This document shows, one piece after another, positions 33,401 through 40,809 of a DNA stretch of 64,000 nucleotides. The position numbers were made by a program, and so were the translations under genes. The notes beneath the pieces were generated by a model that worked only from the letters and a program-made list of their open reading frames with translations, had not been told where the DNA came from and ran no database searches. Source of the stretch: Aromatoleum toluolicum (GTDB lineage Bacteria; Pseudomonadota; Gammaproteobacteria; Burkholderiales; Rhodocyclaceae); NCBI RefSeq assembly GCF_012911005.2, contig NZ_WTVS01000026.1:1-64000 (forward strand), written 5' to 3'. Numbering within the stretch: the stretch's first letter is position 1; each line of letters opens with the position of its first letter.

Positions 33401-34051
33401 TCAGGCCAGCGCCGCGCCTCTGCGCCGTAGCGCCTCGACGATTTGCTGCATGTCGCCCCCATCAGAATCGCTCTGTCCGAGGCCTTTCACCCTGGCGATG
33501 AACGCCTTGGCTTCCGTGCGGCTCAAGCCTGCATCGCGCAGGTATTGCTCCGCGGATTTGAGATCTTCGAGCGTTTCGATCTGGCCTTTTACCGACGACA
33601 CGCGCGAGGCGTCATTCATCGGGAAGGTGACCAGCGAAAGCTCGATCAGATCGGCTTTCTTGATGGTGCGCACGCCCGTAACGCGGTCCCAGCTGTCGTC
33701 ACGGACGCGATAGCCGATCGACAGGCCGCTCAGCGCGCCCATTTTCATCAGTTCGTACGCTTCGGCCCCGCGGGCGGTCTTCAGTGCGAGCTGCCCCTTC
33801 ACGCGCAGCCCGACAGAATCCTCGTCCATCGACGTATAGACGCCGATCGGCTCCGTCTGACGGTGCTGCCACAGCAGTGCGGGCAGCCGGCCGGAGGATT
33901 TTGAGGCTGCCAGCGTTTCGGTGAACGCTCCCGGAGCAACGATGTCGCCGCCGCGGTCCTCGATGCTGAAGACCGAGCCGTAACCTTCGAAGGTGCCGGT
34001 GTCGCCGGTAGCCTTGAGGTCGTAGGCGAAGTCGATAGTCTTGGTGGTCAT
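33401..34051 (-). CDS. HK97-family prohead protease
   Basis: 216 residues, S78-type serine protease. The catalytic His is in LLWQHR and the Ser in GALSGLSIGY; the strand FEGYGSVFSIEDRGGDIVAPGAF opens the fold. It cleaves the capsid delta-domain during maturation. The C-terminus (SAEQYLRDAGLSRTEAKAFIARVKGL) is a typical self-processed tail. It lies between portal and capsid, the canonical place. Confidence 0.92.
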   Translation of the reverse strand: MTTKTIDFAYDLKATGDTGTFEGYGSVFSIEDRGGDIVAPGAFTETLAASKSSGRLPALLWQHRQTEPIGVYTSMDEDSVGLRVKGQLALKTARGAEAYELMKMGALSGLSIGYRVRDDSWDRVTGVRTIKKADLIELSLVTFPMNDASRVSSVKGQIETLEDLKSAEQYLRDAGLSRTEAKAFIARVKGLGQSDSDGGDMQQIVEALRRRGAALA

Positions 34052-34062
34052 GGTTTCTTCCT

Positions 34063-35280
34063 TCAGTCCGCGGGGGATGGGGCTGGCTGGCTCCCGGTGG
34101 GCTCATGCAGCACCGCCGCATCCCCTCCCATCGGGTTGAATTCGAGTAGCGCGCGGATTTCGTCTTGCGTCAGCACCTGACGGGTACCGCCCGCGCCGAG
34201 CATGCGGGCGAAGAACTCGCCCTGGTCCTTCATGGAGCCGCGCAGCAGGCCGGCGGCCACGAACTTGAAGTACAGGCCCTGCGCCCGTTCTTTATCGGTG
34301 AGCAGGTTCGCGTCGGCCGATTGTTCAATGCGTGCATACCACGGGCTCAGCGTGTGCACGACGTGCTGGATCTGGAACTGCTCGGCGCTCGCGTAGGTTG
34401 GCGCCTTGTCGGTGTGGAACACCATGAATGGCGAGACTCCCGCGAACCGGCAGACCTCTTCGATCTGGAAGCGCCGAGTCTCGAGGTGCTGCGCATCCAT
34501 GCCGGACATGGTCGTCGAGATCCACTTGGCGCTGCGGTCCAGCACCATCGGGGCGCCGATGTTCTCTCGCGCCTCCTTCTTCAGCCATGCAACCAGCTTC
34601 GCCTGTTGCTCAACCGACAGATTCCCATCCACCGAATAGACGCCGGACGATTTGACGCCGTTCGCGTGCAGGCCGGCGTGACTCTCCTCGGTAGCAATGG
34701 CCAGTCCGAGCGCTTCGCGCGCCAACTTCAGGACGTCCATGCCGGCGTAGCCGACCCACGACGATCCGCGTACGTGCCAGATCTGATCTGCGGGGAACAG
34801 CAGCACCTGGCCGTTGCGCAGAGAATACTTGTACTGCGCCGGCCCGAACTCGTCAGGCTGCTCCACGCACATCCGCCCCGGATCGAGCAGGATCATCTCC
34901 GCGATGCCGCGGGAGGTCCGGTTCTTCCATGCGTAGGCGTTGCCGTGCATGGCGTGAATCACCAGTTGCTCGCGGAATTCGAAGCTGGTCTGCCATTCGT
35001 TCGGCTTGGTCGCGAGCCGGTCGTAAAGCGGCAAGTCGCGCGCGGGCTTGATCTTCGTCAGGCCGTTTTCATTCGACTCGCGGAATAGCTTGAACGGAAC
35101 CTGCGCGCAGCCCTGCGAGACGATCTTTACGCATGCGAACCACGTCGCCACGCGAAGCGCGGTGTCCAGATTGATTGTCGCGCCAGACTTGGACGATCGG
35201 CCAGACTTGGCGATCTCGGCCCACAGCGCGAGCGGATCGCTCGCCTTGCGCCCGAAACGAATCCAGTCGAAGAGTCCCAT
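34063..35280 (-). CDS. Phage portal protein (HK97 family)
   Basis: 405 residues. The N-terminus MGLFDWIRFGRK and the ALRVATWFACVKIVSQGCAQVPFKLF stretch are standard for HK97-type portals. The crown region near the end is Gly/Pro-rich. It forms the dodecameric DNA channel at one capsid vertex. The ATG at 35280 shares one base with the terminase stop (TGATG), so synthesis is coupled; the frame opening at 35295 is ignored. Confidence 0.92.
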   Translation of the reverse strand: MGLFDWIRFGRKASDPLALWAEIAKSGRSSKSGATINLDTALRVATWFACVKIVSQGCAQVPFKLFRESNENGLTKIKPARDLPLYDRLATKPNEWQTSFEFREQLVIHAMHGNAYAWKNRTSRGIAEMILLDPGRMCVEQPDEFGPAQYKYSLRNGQVLLFPADQIWHVRGSSWVGYAGMDVLKLAREALGLAIATEESHAGLHANGVKSSGVYSVDGNLSVEQQAKLVAWLKKEARENIGAPMVLDRSAKWISTTMSGMDAQHLETRRFQIEEVCRFAGVSPFMVFHTDKAPTYASAEQFQIQHVVHTLSPWYARIEQSADANLLTDKERAQGLYFKFVAAGLLRGSMKDQGEFFARMLGAGGTRQVLTQDEIRALLEFNPMGGDAAVLHEPTGSQPAPSPAD

Positions 35281-36944
35281 CAAGCCATTTCCCAAAACGA
35301 TCGACCTGAAGCGGCCGGATTAAGTGCCATCAGCGACACCGCGTCAAACAAACTCATCAGCGGGTCAATCTTTGCTGTGCCGCTGATCTGTTTGTTGATG
35401 GAAATGGCGTTCTTCTGCTGCTCGACCCGGGCGTTGCTCACGCTCCACGGCATCAGGTCGGACTTCGCCACCAGCAATTCGCCGCCGGCCAGCTTCCGCT
35501 CAGTCGTCTTGATCGCCCCGGTCAGTCGCCATCCCTGCGAAATCGCGACGATGTCGCGCTCCACTTCGAACTCCCTGGCGGCCAGCTCATCGACGATGTC
35601 GCCAATCCCTGCGGCGTCGACGCCGATACCCTTCTCTTCGGGCAGCAACCCGGCATCCCGCACGCGACACACGTTGTCCGCGAACTCCTGCACGTCCTGC
35701 CCCGGCCTCTCGACGATGGTCAGCGTGCCGTCGCGCTCGAAATCGCGAAGCCTAGGGGCGATCTCCTTCCGTCGCTCAAGCGCGATCTTGTGCGCCCAAG
35801 CGTGGAACCATGCCAGCCAGCGGCCAGTCTCGCGCTCACGACCGACGACCGCCTGACCAAGCAAGTCGTCCAGTCCGCCGCCGTCGCCGCCAACCACCGC
35901 CACTTCGCACCGGGCCAGTAGGTCGTCCAACGTCAGGGCGATCTCGGCCTGTTCCCAGAAGTCCGCGCCGGCCCAACGGTCGGAGCGGAGGTTCAGTCCG
36001 ATCTCGACGTTCAGGTGCTTGGCGAGGAACTGCTGAAAGGTGCCGTCCGTCTTCGCCTGGTTCTTGCGAAGCTGGTCTTCCAGCCACTCCGCCGACACAG
36101 ACCGGCCGATGTTCGGGTTCGTGATGTAGAAGTTCTGCGGTAGCAGATACCCCTTCGACTCGATCATCTGCGGCGGGAACTCGTACAGCACGCCCAGCGT
36201 CTTGCGGTCGGCGATCTTGCCGTCGCGCACGTCGCGCCAGTAGTCCAGCCGTTCCTTGAAGGATCCGGCCGGCGGCTCGTCGCTCTGCGTCGTCAGGTAA
36301 ATGACCCAGCCTTCATCGCGCGAGACCTGCCCGCCCAAGGCCTCCATGAACATGGCCGAGGCGTTCGCACGCTTACCGAAGATCCACAGCTCATCGACCA
36401 GCACCTTTCCGGACTTCTTGCCGGAAACCGTGTCCGTGTCGGCCGCGACCACCTTCAGGCTGTTCCGGGTCACGCGATGCGTGATCGTCCGGACATGGTC
36501 CTGAATGTGGAACAGGGCGCTCAGTTCGTCGTCTTCGCGCACCATCGCCGCGGCCGGCTTGTAGCTGTTGTCCGCGACCTCTTTCGTCGGGGCAAGGATC
36601 AGGTGCTCTTCTTCCTCGCGCCAGCACAGGATCAGCGCCGTCAGCATGATCCCGGCGGCGATCGTGCTCTTCGTGTTCTTCTTGCTGATCAGCAGCCCGT
36701 ATTCACGGATCAGCTGCTTGCCGGTCTCGGCGTCGTACGCGCCGAAGATGGCGGCGACGTAGTCGAACACCCACTGCTCGGCGCACTCGCCGAACGCCGG
36801 CTTTCCCGGAAGGTCCACGACCTTCAGTTGCCGGAAGATCGCCAGCGCTTGCTCTGCCTGGTCGGCGAAGATCGGCGCCGGGATGATCGAGCGACCGTCG
36901 ATCAGTCGCTGCCCCCAATCGGGGCAGGCGGTCGTCCACTCCAC
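35280..36944 (-). CDS. Terminase large subunit
   Basis: 554 residues. The ATPase half has a Walker A-type segment (LLISKKNTKSTIAAGI), an adenine-binding region and a Walker B (KVLVDELWIFGKR). The nuclease half carries acidic residues in VVGGDGGGLDDL and GIGVDAAGIGDIVDEL. The Walker A deviates from GxxxxGKS, as in many HK97-type TerL proteins. It translocates DNA into the prohead and cuts concatemers. Confidence 0.92.
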   Translation of the reverse strand: MEWTTACPDWGQRLIDGRSIIPAPIFADQAEQALAIFRQLKVVDLPGKPAFGECAEQWVFDYVAAIFGAYDAETGKQLIREYGLLISKKNTKSTIAAGIMLTALILCWREEEEHLILAPTKEVADNSYKPAAAMVREDDELSALFHIQDHVRTITHRVTRNSLKVVAADTDTVSGKKSGKVLVDELWIFGKRANASAMFMEALGGQVSRDEGWVIYLTTQSDEPPAGSFKERLDYWRDVRDGKIADRKTLGVLYEFPPQMIESKGYLLPQNFYITNPNIGRSVSAEWLEDQLRKNQAKTDGTFQQFLAKHLNVEIGLNLRSDRWAGADFWEQAEIALTLDDLLARCEVAVVGGDGGGLDDLLGQAVVGRERETGRWLAWFHAWAHKIALERRKEIAPRLRDFERDGTLTIVERPGQDVQEFADNVCRVRDAGLLPEEKGIGVDAAGIGDIVDELAAREFEVERDIVAISQGWRLTGAIKTTERKLAGGELLVAKSDLMPWSVSNARVEQQKNAISINKQISGTAKIDPLMSLFDAVSLMALNPAASGRSFWEMA

Positions 36945-36946
36945 GG

Positions 36947-37264
36947 TCAGACCTTCTTACCGCCGGCCGCGACCAGCTTCGGCGGCGCAGCCGGAGCGAA
37001 CCGGCCCGCGACCTTTTGCGCGTCGGCCTGCCTCTGTTCCTTCTTGCCGCCCTCGCCAACCTTCGGGTGCGTGTATTGCACCGCGGCGATTGCTGCCCTG
37101 ACCTGCAGCGGCGTCGCCTCGGTCCGCCCGAGCGCTACGTCCTGCAGCAGCTGGAGCATATCCCTGTCGCCCTGCGGCACTGGCGCGGGTGCGCTCGCCT
37201 TCGCTTTCGGCTTACGGCCGGCGCCAGGACGGGCACCGCCGCTCCGCCCTTTGACTCCGGCCAT
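36947..37264 (-). CDS. Terminase small subunit
   Basis: 105 residues. It begins MAGVKGRSGGARPGAGRKPK, the near-universal opening of a TerS group with a basic DNA-binding N-terminus. A short helical core (MLQLLQDVALGRTEATPLQVRAAIAAVQY) and a basic, Ala/Pro-rich C-terminus follow. It selects the packaging site and recruits TerL. Two bases separate it from TerL. Confidence 0.9.
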   Translation of the reverse strand: MAGVKGRSGGARPGAGRKPKAKASAPAPVPQGDRDMLQLLQDVALGRTEATPLQVRAAIAAVQYTHPKVGEGGKKEQRQADAQKVAGRFAPAAPPKLVAAGGKKV

Positions 37265-37364
37265 GATTTGAATCCTATTTGATACGGGGATTTAATCTGC
37301 GCGTGGGGAACCTAGTGGTTTCTGACCCCCAAGGCCCCAGAGATTTACCCCCCCCCTACCGGGG
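37265..37364. other. Gap between HNH and terminase genes, possible packaging-site region
   Basis: The gap has a run of nine C's and an inverted repeat, TGACCCC (37323-37329) with GGGGTCA (37361-37367). HK97-type phages with an HNH gene next to TerS usually package by cos, and cos is usually close by. Assigning it here is inference. Confidence 0.35.
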
Positions 37365-37676
37365 TCAGCCTGGCGCTCGCGCCTGGTTCTCCGCCGCCGT
37401 CTTGGCCTTGTGGCAGCCATCGCACAGCGACTGGAAATTGCTCTCATCGTCCGCCCCGCCATCGGCAAGAGGAAAGATGTGATCCACCTCAGAGGCTGCC
37501 GTCACTCGGAACTCGCGCTCACACTCGACGCACAGCGGGTGGCAGCTCAGCCACCTGGCGCGGCGCTTCATCCATCCGTATCCCCGCTGGCGCGGCGTCG
37601 CTCCAGCTCGAGGCAGCGCGCCGAGACTCCGCCCGACCAAGGCCGGAACGCTGGACCTCAGAGTCTTGAGCTTCAT
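37365..37676 (-). CDS. HNH endonuclease
   Basis: 103 residues. Two CxxC zinc pairs (CVEC and CDGC) flank the HNH core VDHIFPLADGGADDESNFQSLC, with HK after the second pair. Stand-alone HNH proteins beside terminase genes help TerL nick at cos in HK97-type phages. It is the first late gene after the pR'-type promoter and terminator. Confidence 0.9.
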   Translation of the reverse strand: MKLKTLRSSVPALVGRSLGALPRAGATPRQRGYGWMKRRARWLSCHPLCVECEREFRVTAASEVDHIFPLADGGADDESNFQSLCDGCHKAKTAAENQARAPG

Positions 37677-37882
37677 TCGGTATCCAGCTGCGGGATGAAT
37701 CGCCTCGCGGCGCTTGCAGGCCTTGCAGCCCGCCGGATCGGATCACCTCCTTGACGGGGTGGCGCATCCTTGAAACAGCCTGCTGAGTTGGGATCTGGCC
37801 TCTTCGGGTTTCAGGCCGCTGCGGTAGCGGCTCGGTGTTCCCGCCTCAGTCCCCGCAATGCGGGTCCGCGCTTGCTTCAGGC

Positions 37883-37917
37883 AAAGAAAAAGCCCGCGAT
37901 CCTTTCGGAGGCGGGCT
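37883..37917 (-). terminator. tR'-like terminator at the start of the late transcript
   Basis: Minus-strand AGCCCGC/GCGGGCT stem (37911-37917 with 37891-37897), then UUUUUCUUU. It lies about 27 bases after the expected start site of the late promoter. Late genes can be expressed only if this site is read through, the hallmark of Q-type antitermination. Confidence 0.85.
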
Positions 37918-37950
37918 GCATCGGGATTTCTCCCGTGTATCTACTTCGGG

Positions 37951-37979
37951 CTTATACAGTGCGTTGCTCACACAGTCAA
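37951..37979 (-). promoter_or_regulatory. Late promoter (pR'-like)
   Basis: TTGACT (37979-37974) and TATAAG (37956-37951) separated by exactly 17 bases on the minus strand. This is among the best sigma-70 matches in the window. The -35 element starts three bases past the stop codon of the Q-like gene. Confidence 0.8.
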
Positions 37980-37982
37980 GGG

Positions 37983-38561
37983 CTACCCATCTTCCCCTAC
38001 CATCCCGCAGTTCCGCAGCCGCTCGTCGATCGCCCGCACCGCCTTTGCTTCAATCTCCCGCATGCACTTCTGCACGCGCTGATTCTGGTCCGACACGGTG
38101 TTCCGATGCACGGATGCGATCTCAGCCAGCGCATCGAGGCTCACCGTCTTCCGCCCGAACGCCCGCATCACAAGCGCCTGACGCAGACGGTGATGTGACA
38201 CGCAGCCCGCCAGCGCAGCCCGCATCGCGTAGCTGGTGAGCCACTCGACCGCCTCGGCCCATTCCTTCCCGGGCGTCTTGCCACTGCAACAGACCTTGCC
38301 GCACTCGCACTCCTGCATCGCCGGGGCGAAGCGTGCGGCAATCGCCATCTGCTGCTCGATCGGCAGCCGCTTGACCTCGGCGCGCACGAACCCGGACTGC
38401 CCTGCCCCATCCAGGCCGACCAGCCCCTTCCCGCTCCCGATCGCCCCGCGCATCAGCTTTGCCATCGGCGGAGCGTCGTACTGCTGCAGGCTATAGTTGA
38501 ATGCGAACGTCAGTGCGGCATGGGCGCTCACGAAGACCGGCGCTACGGTGTCCGTCGTCAT
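37983..38561 (-). CDS. Putative Q-like late antiterminator
   Basis: 192 residues. The middle has a compact Cys cluster (CECGKVCCSGK). The C-terminal third is a helix-turn-helix (VSLDALAEIASVHRNTVSDQNQRVQKCMREIEAKA). Sequence alone does not name it. The assignment rests on position: last gene of the leftward early operon, directly followed by a strong promoter and an immediate terminator, exactly as lambda Q. The ATG at 38561 shares one base with the previous stop. It could instead be another DNA-binding late regulator. Confidence 0.6.
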   Translation of the reverse strand: MTTDTVAPVFVSAHAALTFAFNYSLQQYDAPPMAKLMRGAIGSGKGLVGLDGAGQSGFVRAEVKRLPIEQQMAIAARFAPAMQECECGKVCCSGKTPGKEWAEAVEWLTSYAMRAALAGCVSHHRLRQALVMRAFGRKTVSLDALAEIASVHRNTVSDQNQRVQKCMREIEAKAVRAIDERLRNCGMVGEDG

Positions 38562-38755
38562 CAGGCAGGATCCCTTTCTTTGGTGTTGGTAATGGTCGGC
38601 GTCTTCGCATCGAACCACGCGCACGGCTCGTGCATCGGCTTCTTTTCGACGCACCGGCAGCGCTCGACACCCAGCGTCACGCGCTCCTCGATGTGCATGC
38701 ACTCACGGCACCGTGGAGGCGGCGGCACCGTCAGCAGTTCATCGGCCGTGTTCAT
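38561..38755 (-). CDS. Small Cys-rich (zinc-finger-like) phage protein
   Basis: 64 residues with CRECMHI, CRC and a C-terminal Cys (HEPCAWFDA) that could hold one zinc. GGGGAA precedes the ATG. It overlaps the upstream gene by 17 bases and the Q-like gene by one. Function unknown; such proteins are common in the nin-like region. Confidence 0.65.
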   Translation of the reverse strand: MNTADELLTVPPPPRCRECMHIEERVTLGVERCRCVEKKPMHEPCAWFDAKTPTITNTKERDPA

Positions 38756-38963
38756 CGCGCTTCCCCTTGCTGGTGAATACCTTCGCCTTGCCGTACAGCT
38801 GCTCGCCGATCTGCCGCACGAACTCGCGCTGCATGAAGTCGAGCCTCTCGTCGTCGAGTCGCACGACCAGGATCTTGTCCTCGCGCCATGCGGCCTGTTT
38901 CACGCGCTCGGCTTCCGGGGCGTTCGGGCCGAGCCTGCCGAGGGGTGACGTGTAGCCGGGCAT
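38739..38963 (-). CDS. Small phage protein
   Basis: 74 residues, charged, mostly helical (AERVKQAAWREDKILVVRLDDERLDFMQREFVRQIGEQLYG). The ATG at 38963 shares one base with the preceding stop (TGATG). The C-terminus is basic. I do not recognise it; tight coupling on both sides supports expression. Confidence 0.6.
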   Translation of the reverse strand: MPGYTSPLGRLGPNAPEAERVKQAAWREDKILVVRLDDERLDFMQREFVRQIGEQLYGKAKVFTSKGKRDEHGR

Positions 38964-39436
38964 CAAGCCTCCTCCACAAAGTTCTCTGCCATCTCTGCGA
39001 CGGCGTCCTCATCCATCTCCGGCCAGTAGCGCTGGGCGATGTGCCGGCAAAAGGCCCTCGTCACGACCCTGAACTCGCCCTCGTCCATCGATTCGAAGCT
39101 GAGCGAACGCGGCGTGCGGTGCGTCATCACGCCAATGCCCGGGATTACCGTCTCCGAGACATCGCACTCGATGTTCGCGTCGAACTGCAGCTTCTTCAGG
39201 ACCGCGTGCGCATCCATGCCGGAGAACTCTTCGACGTTCCGCGCACACAGCATTCCGATACGGTGAGCAAGGCGCCAGAAGCCGGGGCTGCGCGGTTTCG
39301 TGAGATCGGCCGCAAGCAGGTCGCCGACCTTGTATCCGCGCTCGCGCAGGCGGGCCAGTGTGTAGGTGTCGGCCGGCACCAGCGCGCCACGCTCGACACG
39401 GAACATGAGGCGCTCACGGCGACGTGGCACGCTCAC
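38963..39436 (-). CDS. Phage protein, possibly DUF1367-related
   Basis: 157 residues from the GTG at 39436, which overlaps the preceding stop (GTGA). An ATG at 39406 (MFRVERGALV) is the alternative start. Features are RERGYKVGDLLAADLTKPRSPGFWRLAHRIGMLCARNVEEFSGMDAHAVLKKLQ and RAFCRHIAQRYWPEMD. These resemble DUF1367-type proteins of lambdoid nin regions, which may assist recombination; the match is from memory and moderate. Confidence 0.6.
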   Translation of the reverse strand: MSVPRRRERLMFRVERGALVPADTYTLARLRERGYKVGDLLAADLTKPRSPGFWRLAHRIGMLCARNVEEFSGMDAHAVLKKLQFDANIECDVSETVIPGIGVMTHRTPRSLSFESMDEGEFRVVTRAFCRHIAQRYWPEMDEDAVAEMAENFVEEA

Positions 39437-39747
39437 GCCGACACCTTCAGCTTGCCGGCCTTCAGGAGATGCCGGACAGTTCGAATCACGCCACGGCGCC
39501 AGTACCAGATCTTCTCGTCGCGCGAGAGATTGGCCTTGTCGTCGATCTCCATGTGGCAGCGGTGGCAGCCGGCGGCGAAGATGTCGTCGGCCTTGATGCC
39601 GATGCCGATACCCTCTTCCTGCCAGTTCGAATGGCATGGCTCGAGCCCTTCGACCGAATAGTCGACGCACACGCCCGGGATCTGCAGCGTGCATTCGTGC
39701 ATGTCGTGCGCCAGGTCGAGGAATTTGCGGCTGCGGAATACGCTCAC
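39433..39747 (-). CDS. DUF1364 family phage protein (putative nuclease-like, zinc-binding)
   Basis: 104 residues from a GTG at 39747 that overlaps the previous stop (GTGA). The pattern ECTLQIPGVCVDYSVEGLEPCHSNWQ...GIGIKADDIFAAGCHRCHMEIDD matches DUF1364, a nin-region family. Its Cys and His residues look like an HNH-type zinc site. Position between RusA and the Q-like gene agrees with nin-type recombination genes. Confidence 0.8.
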   Translation of the reverse strand: MSVFRSRKFLDLAHDMHECTLQIPGVCVDYSVEGLEPCHSNWQEEGIGIGIKADDIFAAGCHRCHMEIDDKANLSRDEKIWYWRRGVIRTVRHLLKAGKLKVSA

Positions 39748-40193
39748 GATCCTGCCTCCATCATCACCATCCGCGCCCGCGAGCCCTTGTCGTCGCAGGC
39801 CGGCGAGTTCGACCACTTGCGGCCCTTGGTCGGCCGGCGCCAGTTACCCGGCTCGGCGTACCAGGCGAGCGCGTTGCGCATCGGCTCGGTGGCGCCGGAC
39901 TGCTGCTCGATCGCATCTGCAGCCTCTGCGGCGATCTGCACGCCGAGGGCGGCGAGCTGGCGCAGGCGCGGAACGAGGCTGTTCAACGGCCGTCCTCGCA
40001 CAGCGACGCGAGAGGCCTGCGAAGGTGCAGGCGACGTTCCGTACTGCCATCCATGCGCGGCCCTGGGCTCGCCGGCCATCGTCAGCTCCTCCTGCAGCGG
40101 GATGCACTGGACGGACTCCTTGCACGAGCGGCAGGCCCGGTCGGCACGCATGGCGCGCTCGTACTGGCCGAAGCACAGCTTCTCCACCGTCAC
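39744..40193 (-). CDS. Phage protein with N-terminal Cys motif
   Basis: 149 residues from a GTG at 40193 that overlaps the RusA stop (GTGA). The N-terminus has ACRSCKESVQC, a possible metal knuckle. The middle is helical and Ala-rich. The C-terminus (WYAEPGNWRRPTKGRKWSNSPACDDKGSRARMVMME) is typical of unassigned nin-region proteins. Function unknown. Confidence 0.6.
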   Translation of the reverse strand: MTVEKLCFGQYERAMRADRACRSCKESVQCIPLQEELTMAGEPRAAHGWQYGTSPAPSQASRVAVRGRPLNSLVPRLRQLAALGVQIAAEAADAIEQQSGATEPMRNALAWYAEPGNWRRPTKGRKWSNSPACDDKGSRARMVMMEAGS

Positions 40194-40705
40194 CGTGCCG
40201 GCCTCGCATGCAGCTCCACCACGCGCACGAACACGCCCGGCCGCTCGCCGTACTGTTTGCTCATGCCGACCCTGCAGACCTGCGCGTCATCCTTCACGAC
40301 GATCTTGTTCAAACCGTCCAGGACAGCCTTCAGGCCGTTATCAAGGTCGGGCTTACCCGTCGGCATCACCTCGCCCCTGATCGCGGCGTGGCGCTTCTTC
40401 TGCGACCAGCTGGCGGGCACTGAGCAGGTCGCGACCATCTCGACCAGCACCGGCAGTTCGCTCGGCGCGCGGCCGTCCATTGCATCGCTTGCGGCCATGC
40501 GCACGAGGTTTTCGTACTCGACGGTGTCCTTGGGCGCGTAGTTGGCGATGAACTGCTTCCCGTTGCCCATCTTCGCGATGCGCGAGCGGTGCCGGCCCTT
40601 GCCCTTGGGTTCGCCGGGGATCAGGAAGCTGATGTCGAGCGGTGCGCCTTCTTCACGTCCTCGAGCAGCGCCAGTGCCGACGCCTTCCCGTGCCGTTTCG
40701 CCCAC
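40190..40705 (-). CDS. rusA: RusA-family Holliday junction resolvase
   Basis: The conserved domain runs from LDISFLIPGEPKGKGRHRSR to the C-terminus. The catalytic Asp pair of the RusA fold is in GKPDLDNGLKAVLDGLN, with KDDAQV after it. It resolves branched DNA made in recombination and replication. The start is uncertain. The frame is open to an ATG at 40816, but the first 37 residues overlap the 62-residue gene in another frame and look non-coding. I chose the GTG at 40705 as a compromise. Confidence 0.8.
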   Translation of the reverse strand: MGETAREGVGTGAARGREEGAPLDISFLIPGEPKGKGRHRSRIAKMGNGKQFIANYAPKDTVEYENLVRMAASDAMDGRAPSELPVLVEMVATCSVPASWSQKKRHAAIRGEVMPTGKPDLDNGLKAVLDGLNKIVVKDDAQVCRVGMSKQYGERPGVFVRVVELHARPAR

Positions 40706-40809
40706 AGCTCGTAGAACGCTTGCCGCGCTTCCTTCGGCTGCCGCGCGATCCAGCGGCAGAGGCAGGTTCGTTTCCATTGCTCGGTCCATGTCGGTCGTTG
40801 CTCCCTCAT
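40621..40809 (-). CDS. 62-residue phage protein overlapping rusA
   Basis: ATG at 40809 overlaps the DnaB stop (ATGA). The product contains RWIARQPKEARQAFYELWAKRHGKASALALLEDVKKAH, an amphipathic helical protein-like sequence, unlike the Ala/Gly/Arg-rich frames that shadow genes here. It runs about 85 bases into the rusA frame, or about 190 if rusA starts at 40816. Which frame is translated over this stretch needs experiment. Confidence 0.55.
   Translation of the reverse strand: MREQRPTWTEQWKRTCLCRWIARQPKEARQAFYELWAKRHGKASALALLEDVKKAHRSTSAS

Larger units (their letters stand above)
37677..37982. other. Late-gene control region
   Basis: 306 bases without a gene. The right third holds a strong minus-strand promoter and, close behind it, a terminator (listed separately). 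A small extra hairpin (CGGGA/TCCCG, 37922-37935) lies in the initial transcript. The left two-thirds are the untranslated leader of the late operon; I see nothing else in it. Confidence 0.7.
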
